From positions 124,001-188,000 of the forward strand of contig JBFLXJ010000002.1 of assembly GCA_040757085.1 (NCBI GenBank): a stretch of DNA of 64,000 bases, read 5' to 3'. Below the pieces are notes generated by a model. That model worked only from the letters and a program-made list of their open reading frames with translations. It had not been told where the DNA came from and searched no databases. The translations under genes and the position numbers were made by a program. Shown here in pieces: positions 1 through 7,247 of this stretch. This DNA comes from Bacillota bacterium. GTDB taxonomy: Bacteria > Bacillota > Sulfobacillia > JACIYH01. The number at the start of each line of letters is the position of its first letter. Position 1 is the first letter of the stretch.

Positions 1-40
1 CAGGGGTGGCGCATCCTGCCAGCGGGACGGCTTTTCCAGG

Positions 41-598
41 CTACCCATTCTCCCCACCTCCCGGCCCCTCGACCGGTGCGAAGTACAGGATGTCGGTGAT
101 GGCCCCCTGCCTCTCGGTCGGCGGCTTCCACACGGCCCGCACCGGCATACCCACCCGCACCCGACGCAGGATTTCCTCCAGCGTGTCGCCCACCTCGCCC
201 AGGAGGTGCATGATGCCCATCCCCGGGCTGGCCCCGTCCAGTTCAATCACCGCCGGCACCCGGGGCACGGAAGAGCGGCTGGCATCCCAGTTAACGTACG
301 AGACGGAGAAGGTGTTGACCCGCCCCGTGTCCCGCACGGCCACCCAGCGTACCGTGGGACGGAAGCACCACTCACAGAACATGCGGGGCGGCACCATCAC
401 CCGGTTGCAGCCAGGGCACCAGCGCCCGTAGATCTTGCCCTCTTTGAGCCCCCGGAAGAACCTGCTCAGGGCTGCCCCCGTGTCCCAGGCGTACTGGGCC
501 TTCACGCGCCACTCCGTGGCGAGCACCCTGCCTTCCTGCAGGTCACGGTCTCTGAGGGGAACTCCGGGATATTCGCGGATATGCACGCTCATCTTCAC
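41..598 (-). CDS. DUF35 zinc-ribbon/OB-fold protein, partner of thiolase-like proteins
   Basis: 185 aa. An N-terminal helical part is followed by a rubredoxin-like zinc ribbon (C61, C64, C75, C78 in the pattern CPGC...CEWC) and an OB-fold domain ending near residue 170, the usual DUF35 (PF01796/PF12172) layout. Family members bind thiolase-fold enzymes such as archaeal acetoacetyl-CoA thiolase/HMG-CoA synthase and the Ltp2 steroid side-chain aldolase, and act as a scaffold or acyl-CoA-binding subunit. It overlaps the upstream thiolase-like gene by 4 bp, so the two are translationally coupled and probably form a complex. The acyl substrate is not evident. Confidence 0.88.
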   Translation of the reverse strand: MKMSVHIREYPGVPLRDRDLQEGRVLATEWRVKAQYAWDTGAALSRFFRGLKEGKIYGRWCPGCNRVMVPPRMFCEWCFRPTVRWVAVRDTGRVNTFSVSYVNWDASRSSVPRVPAVIELDGASPGMGIMHLLGEVGDTLEEILRRVRVGMPVRAVWKPPTERQGAITDILYFAPVEGPGGGENG

Positions 599-1767
599 AC
601 CCCCAGTACCACCACGGTGCCCACCTGCATCAGGTCACCCCAGGCCTGAGCCAGGCCGGTGCGCACGGGCCGGGAAACCTGCCTTGCTCCCGCTTCCCCG
701 CGCAGCTGCCAGAATATCTCCGCCACCTTCATCAGGCCGGCGGCGGCGATGGGGTTCCCGACCCCGAGCAGGCCCCCGGAGGGACAGACGGGGAGCTCTC
801 CGTTCCGGGCGGTGATACCCCTTTCCAGGAGGCGGGGAGCCTCACCCTTGTCGCACAGGAGCAGTCCCTCCATGTGGTGCAACTCCTTGTACGCGAAAGG
901 ATCGTATGCCTCCACCACGTCTATCTCCCGCCGGGGATTGGTGATGCCGGCCATGTCGTAGGCCATGCGGGCGGCGTACTCTACGTACTTGGGATAGTAC
1001 AGGTCCCGGTTTGTCCAGTAGGACGTGTCCAGGTGCCACCCTACCCCCTTCACCCACACCGGCCGATCGCTGATGCGCTTGGCCACCCGCTCGGATACCA
1101 TGACGATGGCGGCCGCCGCATCGGTGACCGGGGAAACCATGAGCCGGGTTACCGGCCAGACCATCACCTCCGAACCAACGATCTCCTCCACGGTGTAGTT
1201 GCCGGGGATACCTTCCTGGGCGCAGGGGTGGTCCAGGCCATTCCTCTTGTTCTTGACCGACACCAGGGCGATGGTCTCCAGGGGGATCTTGTGTACCTGC
1301 ATGTAGCGGTTCATTTCCAGGGCGAAAATCCACAACAGGTTGACGCCCAGCGGCCTCTCCAGGAACTGGTCGTAAATGCCGTTAAAAGCCGCCTGGGGGT
1401 GAGGCAGGCAGGAGGACATCTTCTCCTCCGCCACCACCAGGACGGTGTCGAAGTGACCGGAAGCGACGTGGTACCATCCGTGGATGGCGGCGAACACGCC
1501 GGACCCGCCCCCCACGAATGAGCGCATGTAGGGCTTGCGGAACCCTCCCGCGCCGTCGGCCAGGTACTCCCCCTTCATGTGCACCCCATCGAACACGTCG
1601 GGCGCGGTGCCCATCACCACAGCCTCGATGTCCCGCGGGCGCAGCCCAGCCGCATCCAGGGCCATGCGGGCGGCTTCAAAGCACAGTTCCTTCCCCGTCT
1701 CCTGGGCCCGCCGCACGAAGCGGGTGAGGCCGGCGCCCACCACTGCCACCTTATTCTGATATCCCAT
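595..1767 (-). CDS. Thiolase-fold (SCP-x type) acyl-CoA protein lacking the catalytic Cys
   Basis: 390 aa, full length for an SCP-x/SCP2-type thiolase. It shows the N-terminal KVAVVGAGLT strand and the C-terminal CPSGG segment. At the position of the nucleophilic cysteine the sequence is GGGSG (residues 86-90), with no Cys. The usual GHP histidine motif reads GNP (in GVGNPIAAAGL). Missing Cys and His argue against ordinary thiolysis or Claisen condensation; a retro-aldol role like Ltp2, or a structural role beside the next thiolase-like gene, is more likely (inference). It is coupled to the DUF35 gene downstream and lies 16 nt from the second thiolase-like gene upstream. Confidence 0.85.
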   Translation of the reverse strand: MGYQNKVAVVGAGLTRFVRRAQETGKELCFEAARMALDAAGLRPRDIEAVVMGTAPDVFDGVHMKGEYLADGAGGFRKPYMRSFVGGGSGVFAAIHGWYHVASGHFDTVLVVAEEKMSSCLPHPQAAFNGIYDQFLERPLGVNLLWIFALEMNRYMQVHKIPLETIALVSVKNKRNGLDHPCAQEGIPGNYTVEEIVGSEVMVWPVTRLMVSPVTDAAAAIVMVSERVAKRISDRPVWVKGVGWHLDTSYWTNRDLYYPKYVEYAARMAYDMAGITNPRREIDVVEAYDPFAYKELHHMEGLLLCDKGEAPRLLERGITARNGELPVCPSGGLLGVGNPIAAAGLMKVAEIFWQLRGEAGARQVSRPVRTGLAQAWGDLMQVGTVVVLGV

Positions 1768-1783
1768 CTTGCCTCACCCCCTC

Positions 1784-2926
1784 CTAACGAGCCAGGACTG
1801 CCACGGCGCCGGAGGCAGTGGGTATCCCGCGCCAGGACTGGGCCAGCCCCACTTCCGCCCCCGGTACCTGACGGGCACCCGCCTCACCCCGCAGCTGCCA
1901 TACCACTTCCGCCACCTGCCGCAACCCGGAGGCATCCAGAAGATACCCCGCCCCCAGGTTGCCACCGGAGGGGTTCACGGGGAGCTGGCCGCCCCGGGAA
2001 AAGAATCCCTCCTGCACCATGGCAGCCGCATCCCCGGGCCGGGCCAGCCCCAGGGCCTCCAGGTGCTGCAGTTCCTTGTAGGAGAAGGTGTCATCCACCT
2101 CGGCCAGATCCAGTTCCCGCACGGGATCCCTGATGCCGGCCATCCGGTAGGCCATGCGGGCGGCCAGCTCGCAGTACACGGCCCGCCCCCACTCCCACCG
2201 GCTCAGGTCAGGGGTGTCCTGCGCCCATCCGATCCCCCGCACGAACACGGGGTCATCCCGCAGCCGGCGCGCCACCTCTTCGCACGCCAGGACGAGCACC
2301 ACCGCCCCGTCTGCGTAAGGAGCCACGTCCAGTTCCTTGAGGGGCTCGGCCACCGGCTCGGAGGCCAGCACGTCCTCGGGCTCGACCACCGCCGGGTGGG
2401 CCGCCCAGGGGTTATCCAGGGCATGCCGCCGGTTCTTCGCCACCACGCGGGCACAATCCAGTTCCGTGTACTCGCGCTCGGCCAGGAAACGGCGCATCCC
2501 GAGCCCCGCCACAAAGCGCGGGTTCAGACCCAGCGGGCGCACGAAGACGGGGTCGAGGGCGAACGCTTCGATGTGGGATGGGTACAGCACGTTGGAGGGT
2601 TTGGCGTGCCCCTCCACCACGGCGATACGGAACTGGCCCGTCTCCAGCAGCAGGAGGCCCGCCGCCAGGCCCGTGATGCCATCCGCGCAGATGGTGTGCA
2701 CGGGCTTCAGGACGGCGCCCAGCTGGTCGGGCACGTACTCATCAAAGATGGCCGTGCCTTCCCAGTAATCCTCGGACACGGCCACAAACGTATCCACGTC
2801 CTTGGGTTCGATGCCGGCATCTTCGTAAGCCCTGGTGGCCGCTTCGTAAACGAGTTCGCGAAAAGAGGCACAGGTAGACAACGACCTCAGCGGCGTGGCG
2901 CCCACGCCCACGATAGCAATTCTCAT
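1784..2926 (-). CDS. Second thiolase-fold (SCP-x type) acyl-CoA protein
   Basis: 380 aa from the ATG at 2926, which has an AAGGGGGG ribosome site 7 nt upstream; an ATG 18 nt further out lacks this spacing. The fold begins MRIAIVGVGATP and a Cys (C80, in HTICADG) sits where the thiolase nucleophile is expected. The C-terminal GHP motif is replaced by GYL (GAGYLLDASGL), so the general-base His is absent and a Tyr takes its place. This is first in the three-gene unit with the Cys-less paralogue and DUF35 protein. Likely a heteromeric thiolase-like lyase; substrate unknown. Confidence 0.85.
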   Translation of the reverse strand: MRIAIVGVGATPLRSLSTCASFRELVYEAATRAYEDAGIEPKDVDTFVAVSEDYWEGTAIFDEYVPDQLGAVLKPVHTICADGITGLAAGLLLLETGQFRIAVVEGHAKPSNVLYPSHIEAFALDPVFVRPLGLNPRFVAGLGMRRFLAEREYTELDCARVVAKNRRHALDNPWAAHPAVVEPEDVLASEPVAEPLKELDVAPYADGAVVLVLACEEVARRLRDDPVFVRGIGWAQDTPDLSRWEWGRAVYCELAARMAYRMAGIRDPVRELDLAEVDDTFSYKELQHLEALGLARPGDAAAMVQEGFFSRGGQLPVNPSGGNLGAGYLLDASGLRQVAEVVWQLRGEAGARQVPGAEVGLAQSWRGIPTASGAVAVLAR

Positions 2927-3062
2927 CGCCTGCCCCCCTTGCATCGGCTGGTCGGCTTAGCCTGGGCCTGCGGGTCTGATGGGCAGGGCACCACCTCCTC
3001 TGGGGTATTCGCGCTGGAAGCAGCTAGCTCCTGCCGCAACTCCTTCCTCGCTCCAAACGAAA

Positions 3063-3093
3063 CATATACCGTCCGATATAAGGATCTTGACAA
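3063..3093 (-). promoter_or_regulatory. Possible promoter of the thiolase-like operon
   Basis: On the minus strand TTGTCA (3093-3088) and TATATG (3068-3063) are separated by 19 bp. The spacer is longer than the sigma-A optimum and of the length used by MerR-type activators. It abuts the hsp20 promoter in divergent orientation, sharing the -35 area next to an AACCGCGGTT palindrome. The call rests only on motif match. Confidence 0.3.
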
Positions 3094-3115
3094 CCGCGGT
3101 TAGGCTGCATATAAT
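3087..3115 (+). promoter_or_regulatory. Strong sigma-A promoter of hsp20 with an operator-like palindrome
   Basis: TTGACA (3087-3092) and TATAAT (3110-3115) are both perfect consensus boxes with a 17-bp spacer. A perfect 10-bp palindrome, AACCGCGGTT (3092-3101), lies at the start of the spacer, a good place for a repressor or activator. No CIRCE element was seen. The start codon at 3158 is preceded by GAGAGGAGG at 3141-3149. Confidence 0.75.
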
Positions 3116-3157
3116 GACCAGCAGAAGAAACATCATGTCAGAGAGGAGGCATCTGCT

Positions 3158-3622
3158 ATGTCCCTCATGCGCTGGGATCCGTTCCGTGACCTGGTGGAGA
3201 TCCAGCGGAGCCTGGAGGACCTGTTCCGGCGTACATTCGCCACCTGGGAACAGCCCCTGGCGGCCCCGGTCCGGAGCACCGGCTGGGTGCCGGCCCTGGA
3301 CGTCATCCAGAAGGAGGGGCAGCTTCTGATCAGGGCCGAACTGCCGGGGGTGGATCCGGAGCAGGTGGAAGTGACGGTAGAGGACAACCAGCTCACCATC
3401 AAAGGCGAGCGCAAGGAAGAGGTACAGGTCGAAAAGGAAAACTGGCTGCGGCGCGAATTGCGTTACGGGTCCTTTCAGAGGTGCCTGACCCTGCCCGCCG
3501 AGGCCGACACGGAGCACATCAAGGCCACCTACCGCAACGGGGTCCTGGAGATCACCGTGCCCTATCAGCCCACTGCCAAGCCTCGCCGGCTCACCATCGA
3601 CGTGGAAAAACCCAAGAAGTAG
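3158..3622 (+). CDS. Hsp20-family small heat-shock protein
   Basis: 154 aa. A short N-terminal arm (MSLMRWDPFRDLVEIQRSLE) precedes an alpha-crystallin domain of about 100 residues (about 45-145) with the features ELPGVDPEQVEVTVEDNQL and the signature YRNGVLEITVP near the C-terminus, then a basic KKPKK-like tail. An ATP-independent holdase that keeps unfolding cytoplasmic proteins soluble. Monocistronic: consensus promoter upstream, terminator downstream. The start has a GAGAGGAGG site 8 nt away. Confidence 0.95.
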   Translation: MSLMRWDPFRDLVEIQRSLEDLFRRTFATWEQPLAAPVRSTGWVPALDVIQKEGQLLIRAELPGVDPEQVEVTVEDNQLTIKGERKEEVQVEKENWLRRELRYGSFQRCLTLPAEADTEHIKATYRNGVLEITVPYQPTAKPRRLTIDVEKPKK

Positions 3623-3710
3623 GGGGCTGTGGCTGGCGGGCTGACCCTACCGCAGTGCCACCGTGACATGACGCCGGACCGGCGTCGTCGCACGCAAATG
3701 CGGGAAGGCG

Positions 3711-3744
3711 CAAGGCGTGGCTCCCCGAGCCACGCCTTGTTCTT
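3711..3744 (+). terminator. Rho-independent terminator after hsp20
   Basis: A perfect 12-bp stem (CAAGGCGTGGCT at 3711-3722 with AGCCACGCCTTG at 3728-3739) and 5-nt loop, followed by TTCTT. A shorter palindrome (GACGCCGG, one base, CCGGCGTC, 3670-3686) precedes it. Confidence 0.75.
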
Positions 3745-3849
3745 GCCCGTGCCCTTCCACCTCGGCTCCCCGGGACCATGCCGAGGGAGGAACAAGCACG
3801 TCGCGCCCCGTTGCAGACGTGTTCCCGTTACTGCCTGAGGGGCACGTGG

Positions 3850-4368
3850 CTAGCGCCGGCGCATCGCCGGCTGCACGGGAAGGCTTACTGACGTCAGTGT
3901 TGTCCCCAGTACCCTGGCCACCGCCAGGGAAGCCACCCCATCGGCCACGTGGTGAAGAGCCGTCCCCACTCCCACCTGCACCAGGGCCACCGCCAGGTTA
4001 TAGCCGAAGGCCAACACCGCCAACGCCTCGCCCAGAGCATGAACAGGTAGGGCAACCGCCAGGGCTGCCCAAAGGGGCCAGCCCCGCCTTACCAGGATGG
4101 CGCCCAGAACACCCCACAACACATGCACGAATGCGCGGGCTGCCACCACCGGGCCCAGGGTAATCAGGAACCCAAAAGTCGAACCCAGCCCCACAAACGC
4201 CGCCACGGCCGGGCTCACCAGCATGGCCAGCATCTCGGGCACGTGAGAAAACAGCGTAGCGGAAAAAGGTGGTATGACCACCTGCAGGTAACCGCGAAAA
4301 AGGATGGGAATCAACAAAGCCAGCGCAGTGAGCAAACCACCGACGACAACTTCCTTAGCGCGCACCAT
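3850..4368 (-). CDS. niaX: Niacin-type ECF transporter S component (NiaX-like)
   Basis: 172 aa, about five hydrophobic helices, the size and pattern of an ECF-transporter substrate-binding S component. The role is assigned mainly from context: it lies directly downstream of a NiaR-type niacin repressor and carries an operator-like repeat over its promoter, as niaX genes do in other Firmicutes. The start at 4368 (GGGGGTGAG just upstream) is preferred over the ATG at 4404, which would lie at or before the predicted transcription start. The shared ECF ATPases are not in this window. Substrate other than nicotinate or nicotinamide is possible. Confidence 0.7.
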   Translation of the reverse strand: MVRAKEVVVGGLLTALALLIPILFRGYLQVVIPPFSATLFSHVPEMLAMLVSPAVAAFVGLGSTFGFLITLGPVVAARAFVHVLWGVLGAILVRRGWPLWAALAVALPVHALGEALAVLAFGYNLAVALVQVGVGTALHHVADGVASLAVARVLGTTLTSVSLPVQPAMRRR

Positions 4369-4406
4369 CTCACCCCCGGAACGTAATAATCCCCCGGATC
4401 GCACCC

Positions 4407-4436
4407 AGTATAGCAGATGACTTGACAGGTGACAAG
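4407..4436 (-). promoter_or_regulatory. niaX promoter overlapped by a putative NiaR operator
   Basis: Minus strand: TTGTCA (4435-4430), 17-bp spacer, TATACT (4412-4407). Over the -35 box lies CTTGTCACCTGTCAAG (4436-4421), with CTTG/CAAG ends, and a further TGTC upstream. The placement fits repression by the niaR product encoded immediately upstream. That NiaR binds this sequence is inference. Confidence 0.6.
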
Positions 4437-4495
4437 ACAGAGGCGCTTAAGGTTTCTAGCCGGGCCATCCTGCCCGGGGGCCCGGAGCAGAAAAC

Positions 4496-5014
4496 TCACG
4501 AAGCGTCCAGCAGGTAGCCTTTCTCGTGCAGCCGGGTCCGAGCAGCTTCGATGGCATCCGGGTGAGACGCCTCCAGGGTATGCAGGTGCACGCCCCCCGT
4601 CAGGCTGGAAAGGAGGGCAGCCCCGGAACTGGCCACCCGCTCGAGGAAGGTGGTCACGTCTTCCCGCGTTTCCAGGAGCAAAAGACCGCGCAGCTCCCCA
4701 TAGATGGGATGCTCCACGATCACGTCCAGAACCCGTACCCCCGCCTCCACGAGGGTGTACAGCTCGTCCCCGGTTTGGGCGGGGGAATGCCTGACCGCGA
4801 TCACCTTCCGGTAGGGACGGGCCGGCATACCGGGCCCCAACCGGTATCCCTGGGGGGTGGCCAGGATGTCCTCCCCGGCCGCGCGCAAGAGGGCAATATC
4901 CTGCACAATCACCTGCCGGCTAACGCCCAACCTGCGCGCCAGGTCTGACCCGGTGACCGGGCCGCGGGCCTGTCTCAAAAGAGCCAGGATGTGTTCCCGG
5001 CGTGATGCCGCCAA
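4496..5014 (-). CDS. niaR: NiaR-type niacin-responsive transcriptional repressor
   Basis: 172 aa from a TTG at 5014 (GGGGG 7 nt upstream; a longer GTG start at 5074 is possible). An N-terminal winged helix (SRREHILALLRQ...LARRLGVSRQVIVQDI) is followed by a 3H domain with its three histidine sites (VRHSP, EHPIYGE, HLHTL), which in NiaR/YrxA bind metal and nicotinic acid. Known members repress NAD biosynthesis and niacin uptake genes when niacin is plentiful. The adjacent S-component gene is the evident target. Confidence 0.85.
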   Translation of the reverse strand: MAASRREHILALLRQARGPVTGSDLARRLGVSRQVIVQDIALLRAAGEDILATPQGYRLGPGMPARPYRKVIAVRHSPAQTGDELYTLVEAGVRVLDVIVEHPIYGELRGLLLLETREDVTTFLERVASSGAALLSSLTGGVHLHTLEASHPDAIEAARTRLHEKGYLLDAS

Positions 5015-5159
5015 GGCAGAACCCCCGTGGGCTATTTCGCCTCCATTGCGCCGGTGTCCTGCCGCACAAACCACTTCGCGGGCCTCTCCCCCACGCGGTC
5101 GACTGCCCCGGGGTATCCGCCGCGCTAGCCAACGGGTGCCCGGCCAGCTCGGGCACTGG

Positions 5160-5381
5160 TCAACTGGTGGGCTGCTGGCGCTGCTCCCGGGCCGTGGAGT
5201 AGCGAAACAGGTGGTACACCGGGCAGTAGCCGATTGCGGCCGTCACCAGCAGGTAGGCCCCCACCAGGACGAACAGGCCCCCCAGGAATCCCGCCACCGG
5301 GACGAAAAAGCGCAGGGCCAGGAGCACTACCCCCACCACAATGCGCACCGTGCGATCGGTGGCTCCCAGATTGTTCTGCAA
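5160..5381 (-). CDS. DUF2892 (YgaP-like) small membrane protein
   Basis: About 73 aa. The N-terminus QNNLGATDRTVRIVVG and the two membrane helices (about 12-35 and 38-58) with GYCPVYHLF are typical of DUF2892 domains, found alone or fused to rhodanese domains. A TTG start at 5381 gives the usual distance to GGGAGGGG; a GTG at 5387 lies too close to it. Function unknown. Confidence 0.75.
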   Translation of the reverse strand: MQNNLGATDRTVRIVVGVVLLALRFFVPVAGFLGGLFVLVGAYLLVTAAIGYCPVYHLFRYSTAREQRQQPTS

Positions 5382-5442
5382 ATCCACCCCTCCCCTGATG
5401 CGGGAATCAATGGGTAGAGTGCCGCCTGGGTGCCTTTCCTAT

Positions 5443-5559
5443 GCTATCATGGATACGGGAACCACCACCCATCGAGGGGTGGCAGGCTGCGGTTTGCAGC
5501 CGTACTGGGGCGCGGAGACCCATCGCGGTTTGCGGCCCCATCGCGCGGGAGGGAAAACG
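5443..5559 (+). promoter_or_regulatory. Extended -10 promoter and structured 5' leader of the hydrolase gene
   Basis: TGCTATCAT at 5442-5450 is an extended -10 element with no clear -35. Its transcript would begin near 5457 and carry a leader of about 100 nt containing three consecutive stems: CCACCC/GGGTGG (5465-5470 with 5477-5482), GGCTGC/GCAGCC (5485-5490 with 5496-5501, loop GGTTT) and GGGGC/GCCCC (5507-5511 with 5535-5539). The octamer CGGTTTGC occurs twice (5490-5497, 5526-5533). GGGAGGG follows at 5547-5553. It does not match a riboswitch class I recognise. Confidence 0.45.
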
Positions 5560-6444
5560 GTGCGTTACCAGGTGGGATTTGCCGGCGCGGCACGCCGCCG
5601 CGTCTTCGTAAGCCTGATCGCCCCCGAGCATCCCGTCGCCCTGGCCCTGGTGGTGCACGGGGCAGGGTCGTACCTGGGACCGTACTTACCTTTCGCCTGG
5701 GAATTGGCCAGCACCGGGATCTCGGTCACCCTGCTTGACCTCCCCGGCCATGGCCTTTCCGACGGCACTCCCGCCCACACCCGCTCCCACACCGCCTACC
5801 TGGAAGCCATAGGGGAGGCCCTGGACTGGGCCCGGGCGGCGTGTCCTGCCCCGTCCACCTTCCTCATCGGCGAGAGTTACGGGGCGGTGCTGGCACTCCT
5901 TTACGCTGTCGGGCACCCCGATCCCAGCCGCCAGCAGTCGGGGGGGAATCCCGTGAGCGGGCTGGTGCTGTCTGCACCAGCCTTCCGGGTGGCGGGGGTG
6001 CCGGGTTGGGCCCTCACGGCCGTCCGGGCCATGGCGCGGGTGGCGCCTCGGCTCCGGCTGCCCCGGGGTGCTCCCCTGGCGGTGAGCAGAAATCCGGTGG
6101 CTGGGGAGATCGTGCGCCGGGACCCCTTCCTGCACCGGCGGCTGAGCACCCGCTACGTGGCCGAGCTGGTGCGTGCAGGCGAGCAAGCTGCCCGCAGGGC
6201 CCCCGAGGTCAAGGTCCCCGTCCTTTTCCTCATCTCCCGTACGGACCTGGTCGTGGACAACCGCTCCACCAGGGAGGTATTCTCCCGCCTGGGTACCGAC
6301 GATCGTACCTGGCAGGAGTTCGGAGGTCTGGCCCATGCCCTGCTGCTGGAAGACCCCGCCGGGATCGCGGGCCTGGTGTCCCGCTGGGTCCAGGGCCGGG
6401 TTTGTCGCACTACGCACTGCCCGGCACAACCGTCTCAAGCATGA
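5560..6444 (+). CDS. Alpha/beta hydrolase, monoacylglycerol lipase/S33 type
   Basis: 294 aa from the GTG at 5560, six nt after GGGAGGG; the frame is open further upstream but that part has no family resemblance and overlaps the leader. The fold shows the oxyanion HGAG segment (VVHGAGSYLGPY), LLDLPGHGLSDG after strand 4, the nucleophile elbow GESYG, the acid Asp in ISRTDLVVDN and the catalytic His in GLAHALLLED. Likely a cytoplasmic esterase or lipase; substrate unknown. Confidence 0.85.
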   Translation: MRYQVGFAGAARRRVFVSLIAPEHPVALALVVHGAGSYLGPYLPFAWELASTGISVTLLDLPGHGLSDGTPAHTRSHTAYLEAIGEALDWARAACPAPSTFLIGESYGAVLALLYAVGHPDPSRQQSGGNPVSGLVLSAPAFRVAGVPGWALTAVRAMARVAPRLRLPRGAPLAVSRNPVAGEIVRRDPFLHRRLSTRYVAELVRAGEQAARRAPEVKVPVLFLISRTDLVVDNRSTREVFSRLGTDDRTWQEFGGLAHALLLEDPAGIAGLVSRWVQGRVCRTTHCPAQPSQA

Positions 6445-6545
6445 GCGCGTCCCAGTCGAACCACAGCACAAACCCGCCCCACTCCCGACCCCCGCAGGAA
6501 AGCGGCAACTTTATGGCGAATTTGGGCAAAGGAAGGTGATGCTGC

Positions 6546-7115
6546 GTGGGCGGTGGTTGCTGCCAACTGGGTCGGATCATCCGGCAGAAGCGCAAGGAAC
6601 GAAAGCTCACCCTACAGCAACTGGCGGCGGCGTCAGGCCTCAGCCTGGGGTTCCTCTCTCAGGTGGAAAACGGCCAGACGCTGCCTTCCCTTTCTTCTCT
6701 GCGCAAAATCGCCCAGGGTTTGAACACCTCGCTGTTCACGCTGCTGGCGTACGGCGAAGACAGGTACTCGTCGGTGGTGCGCCCGGGCGAACGCAAGACG
6801 GTGAAATGGCCCCAGCTCAACGTGGCCTTCGAGTTGCTCTCAGGAAGCCACGGACCGGTCAACCTGGAGGCGGCACTCACCCACCTGCCCCCCGGGGCAC
6901 ACACCTGTGACCAGCCCCTGGCCCATGGATACGGCCCGGCCGAGGAGTTCACATACGTGATAACCGGCCGGGTGAAACTTTTCCTTGGGGACGAGACGAT
7001 CGACCTGGAGCAGGGTTCAAGCGTTCACTTCAGTTCCCTCATACCACACAAATACGCCAACGATGGCGATGAGGAAGCCGTCATGCTTACCGTCATGTCG
7101 CCTCCTTCGTTCTAG
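6546..7115 (+). CDS. XRE-family regulator with C-terminal cupin sensor
   Basis: 189 aa from a GTG start behind AAGGAAGGTGAT. An HTH_3 domain (about 9-63: IIRQKRKERKLTLQQLAAASGLS, written here in part) is followed by a Cupin_2 domain (about 105-180; GPAEEFTYVITGRVKLFLG). Family members such as PuuR-type proteins sense small molecules through the cupin and control polyamine, amino acid or stress genes. The target is not evident: neighbours are a hydrolase upstream and a lipid kinase downstream. Confidence 0.88.
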   Translation: MGGGCCQLGRIIRQKRKERKLTLQQLAAASGLSLGFLSQVENGQTLPSLSSLRKIAQGLNTSLFTLLAYGEDRYSSVVRPGERKTVKWPQLNVAFELLSGSHGPVNLEAALTHLPPGAHTCDQPLAHGYGPAEEFTYVITGRVKLFLGDETIDLEQGSSVHFSSLIPHKYANDGDEEAVMLTVMSPPSF

Positions 7116-7247
7116 CGAAGTCCGCATGTTTCCCGGCAGAGCGGAGGCTCCCGGTGACGGGGCAGCGGTCCGGGAGGTTTTTCCCTGCGGGCGGCGAATC
7201 CTGGGCTTACGAAATCTCTTGCGCCGGGGCGAGGAGGCAGGGAAGCG

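Noticed and set aside
3071-3080. GTCCGATATA shared with the pucR promoter region at 40341-40350 as a common regulator site
   Set aside because: A single 10-mer match in 64 kb is near what chance allows, and it has no symmetry or flanking conservation.
1769-3103. A plus-strand frame of 444 codons over the second thiolase-like gene
   Set aside because: No family resemblance, His/Gly/Pro-rich composition typical of an antisense frame, and it runs into the hsp20 promoter.
4395-4406. GGTGCGATCC in the niaX leader, as in the omega-RNA-like element
   Set aside because: Only ten bases agree and the rest of the element and its stems are missing; chance in GC-rich sequence.
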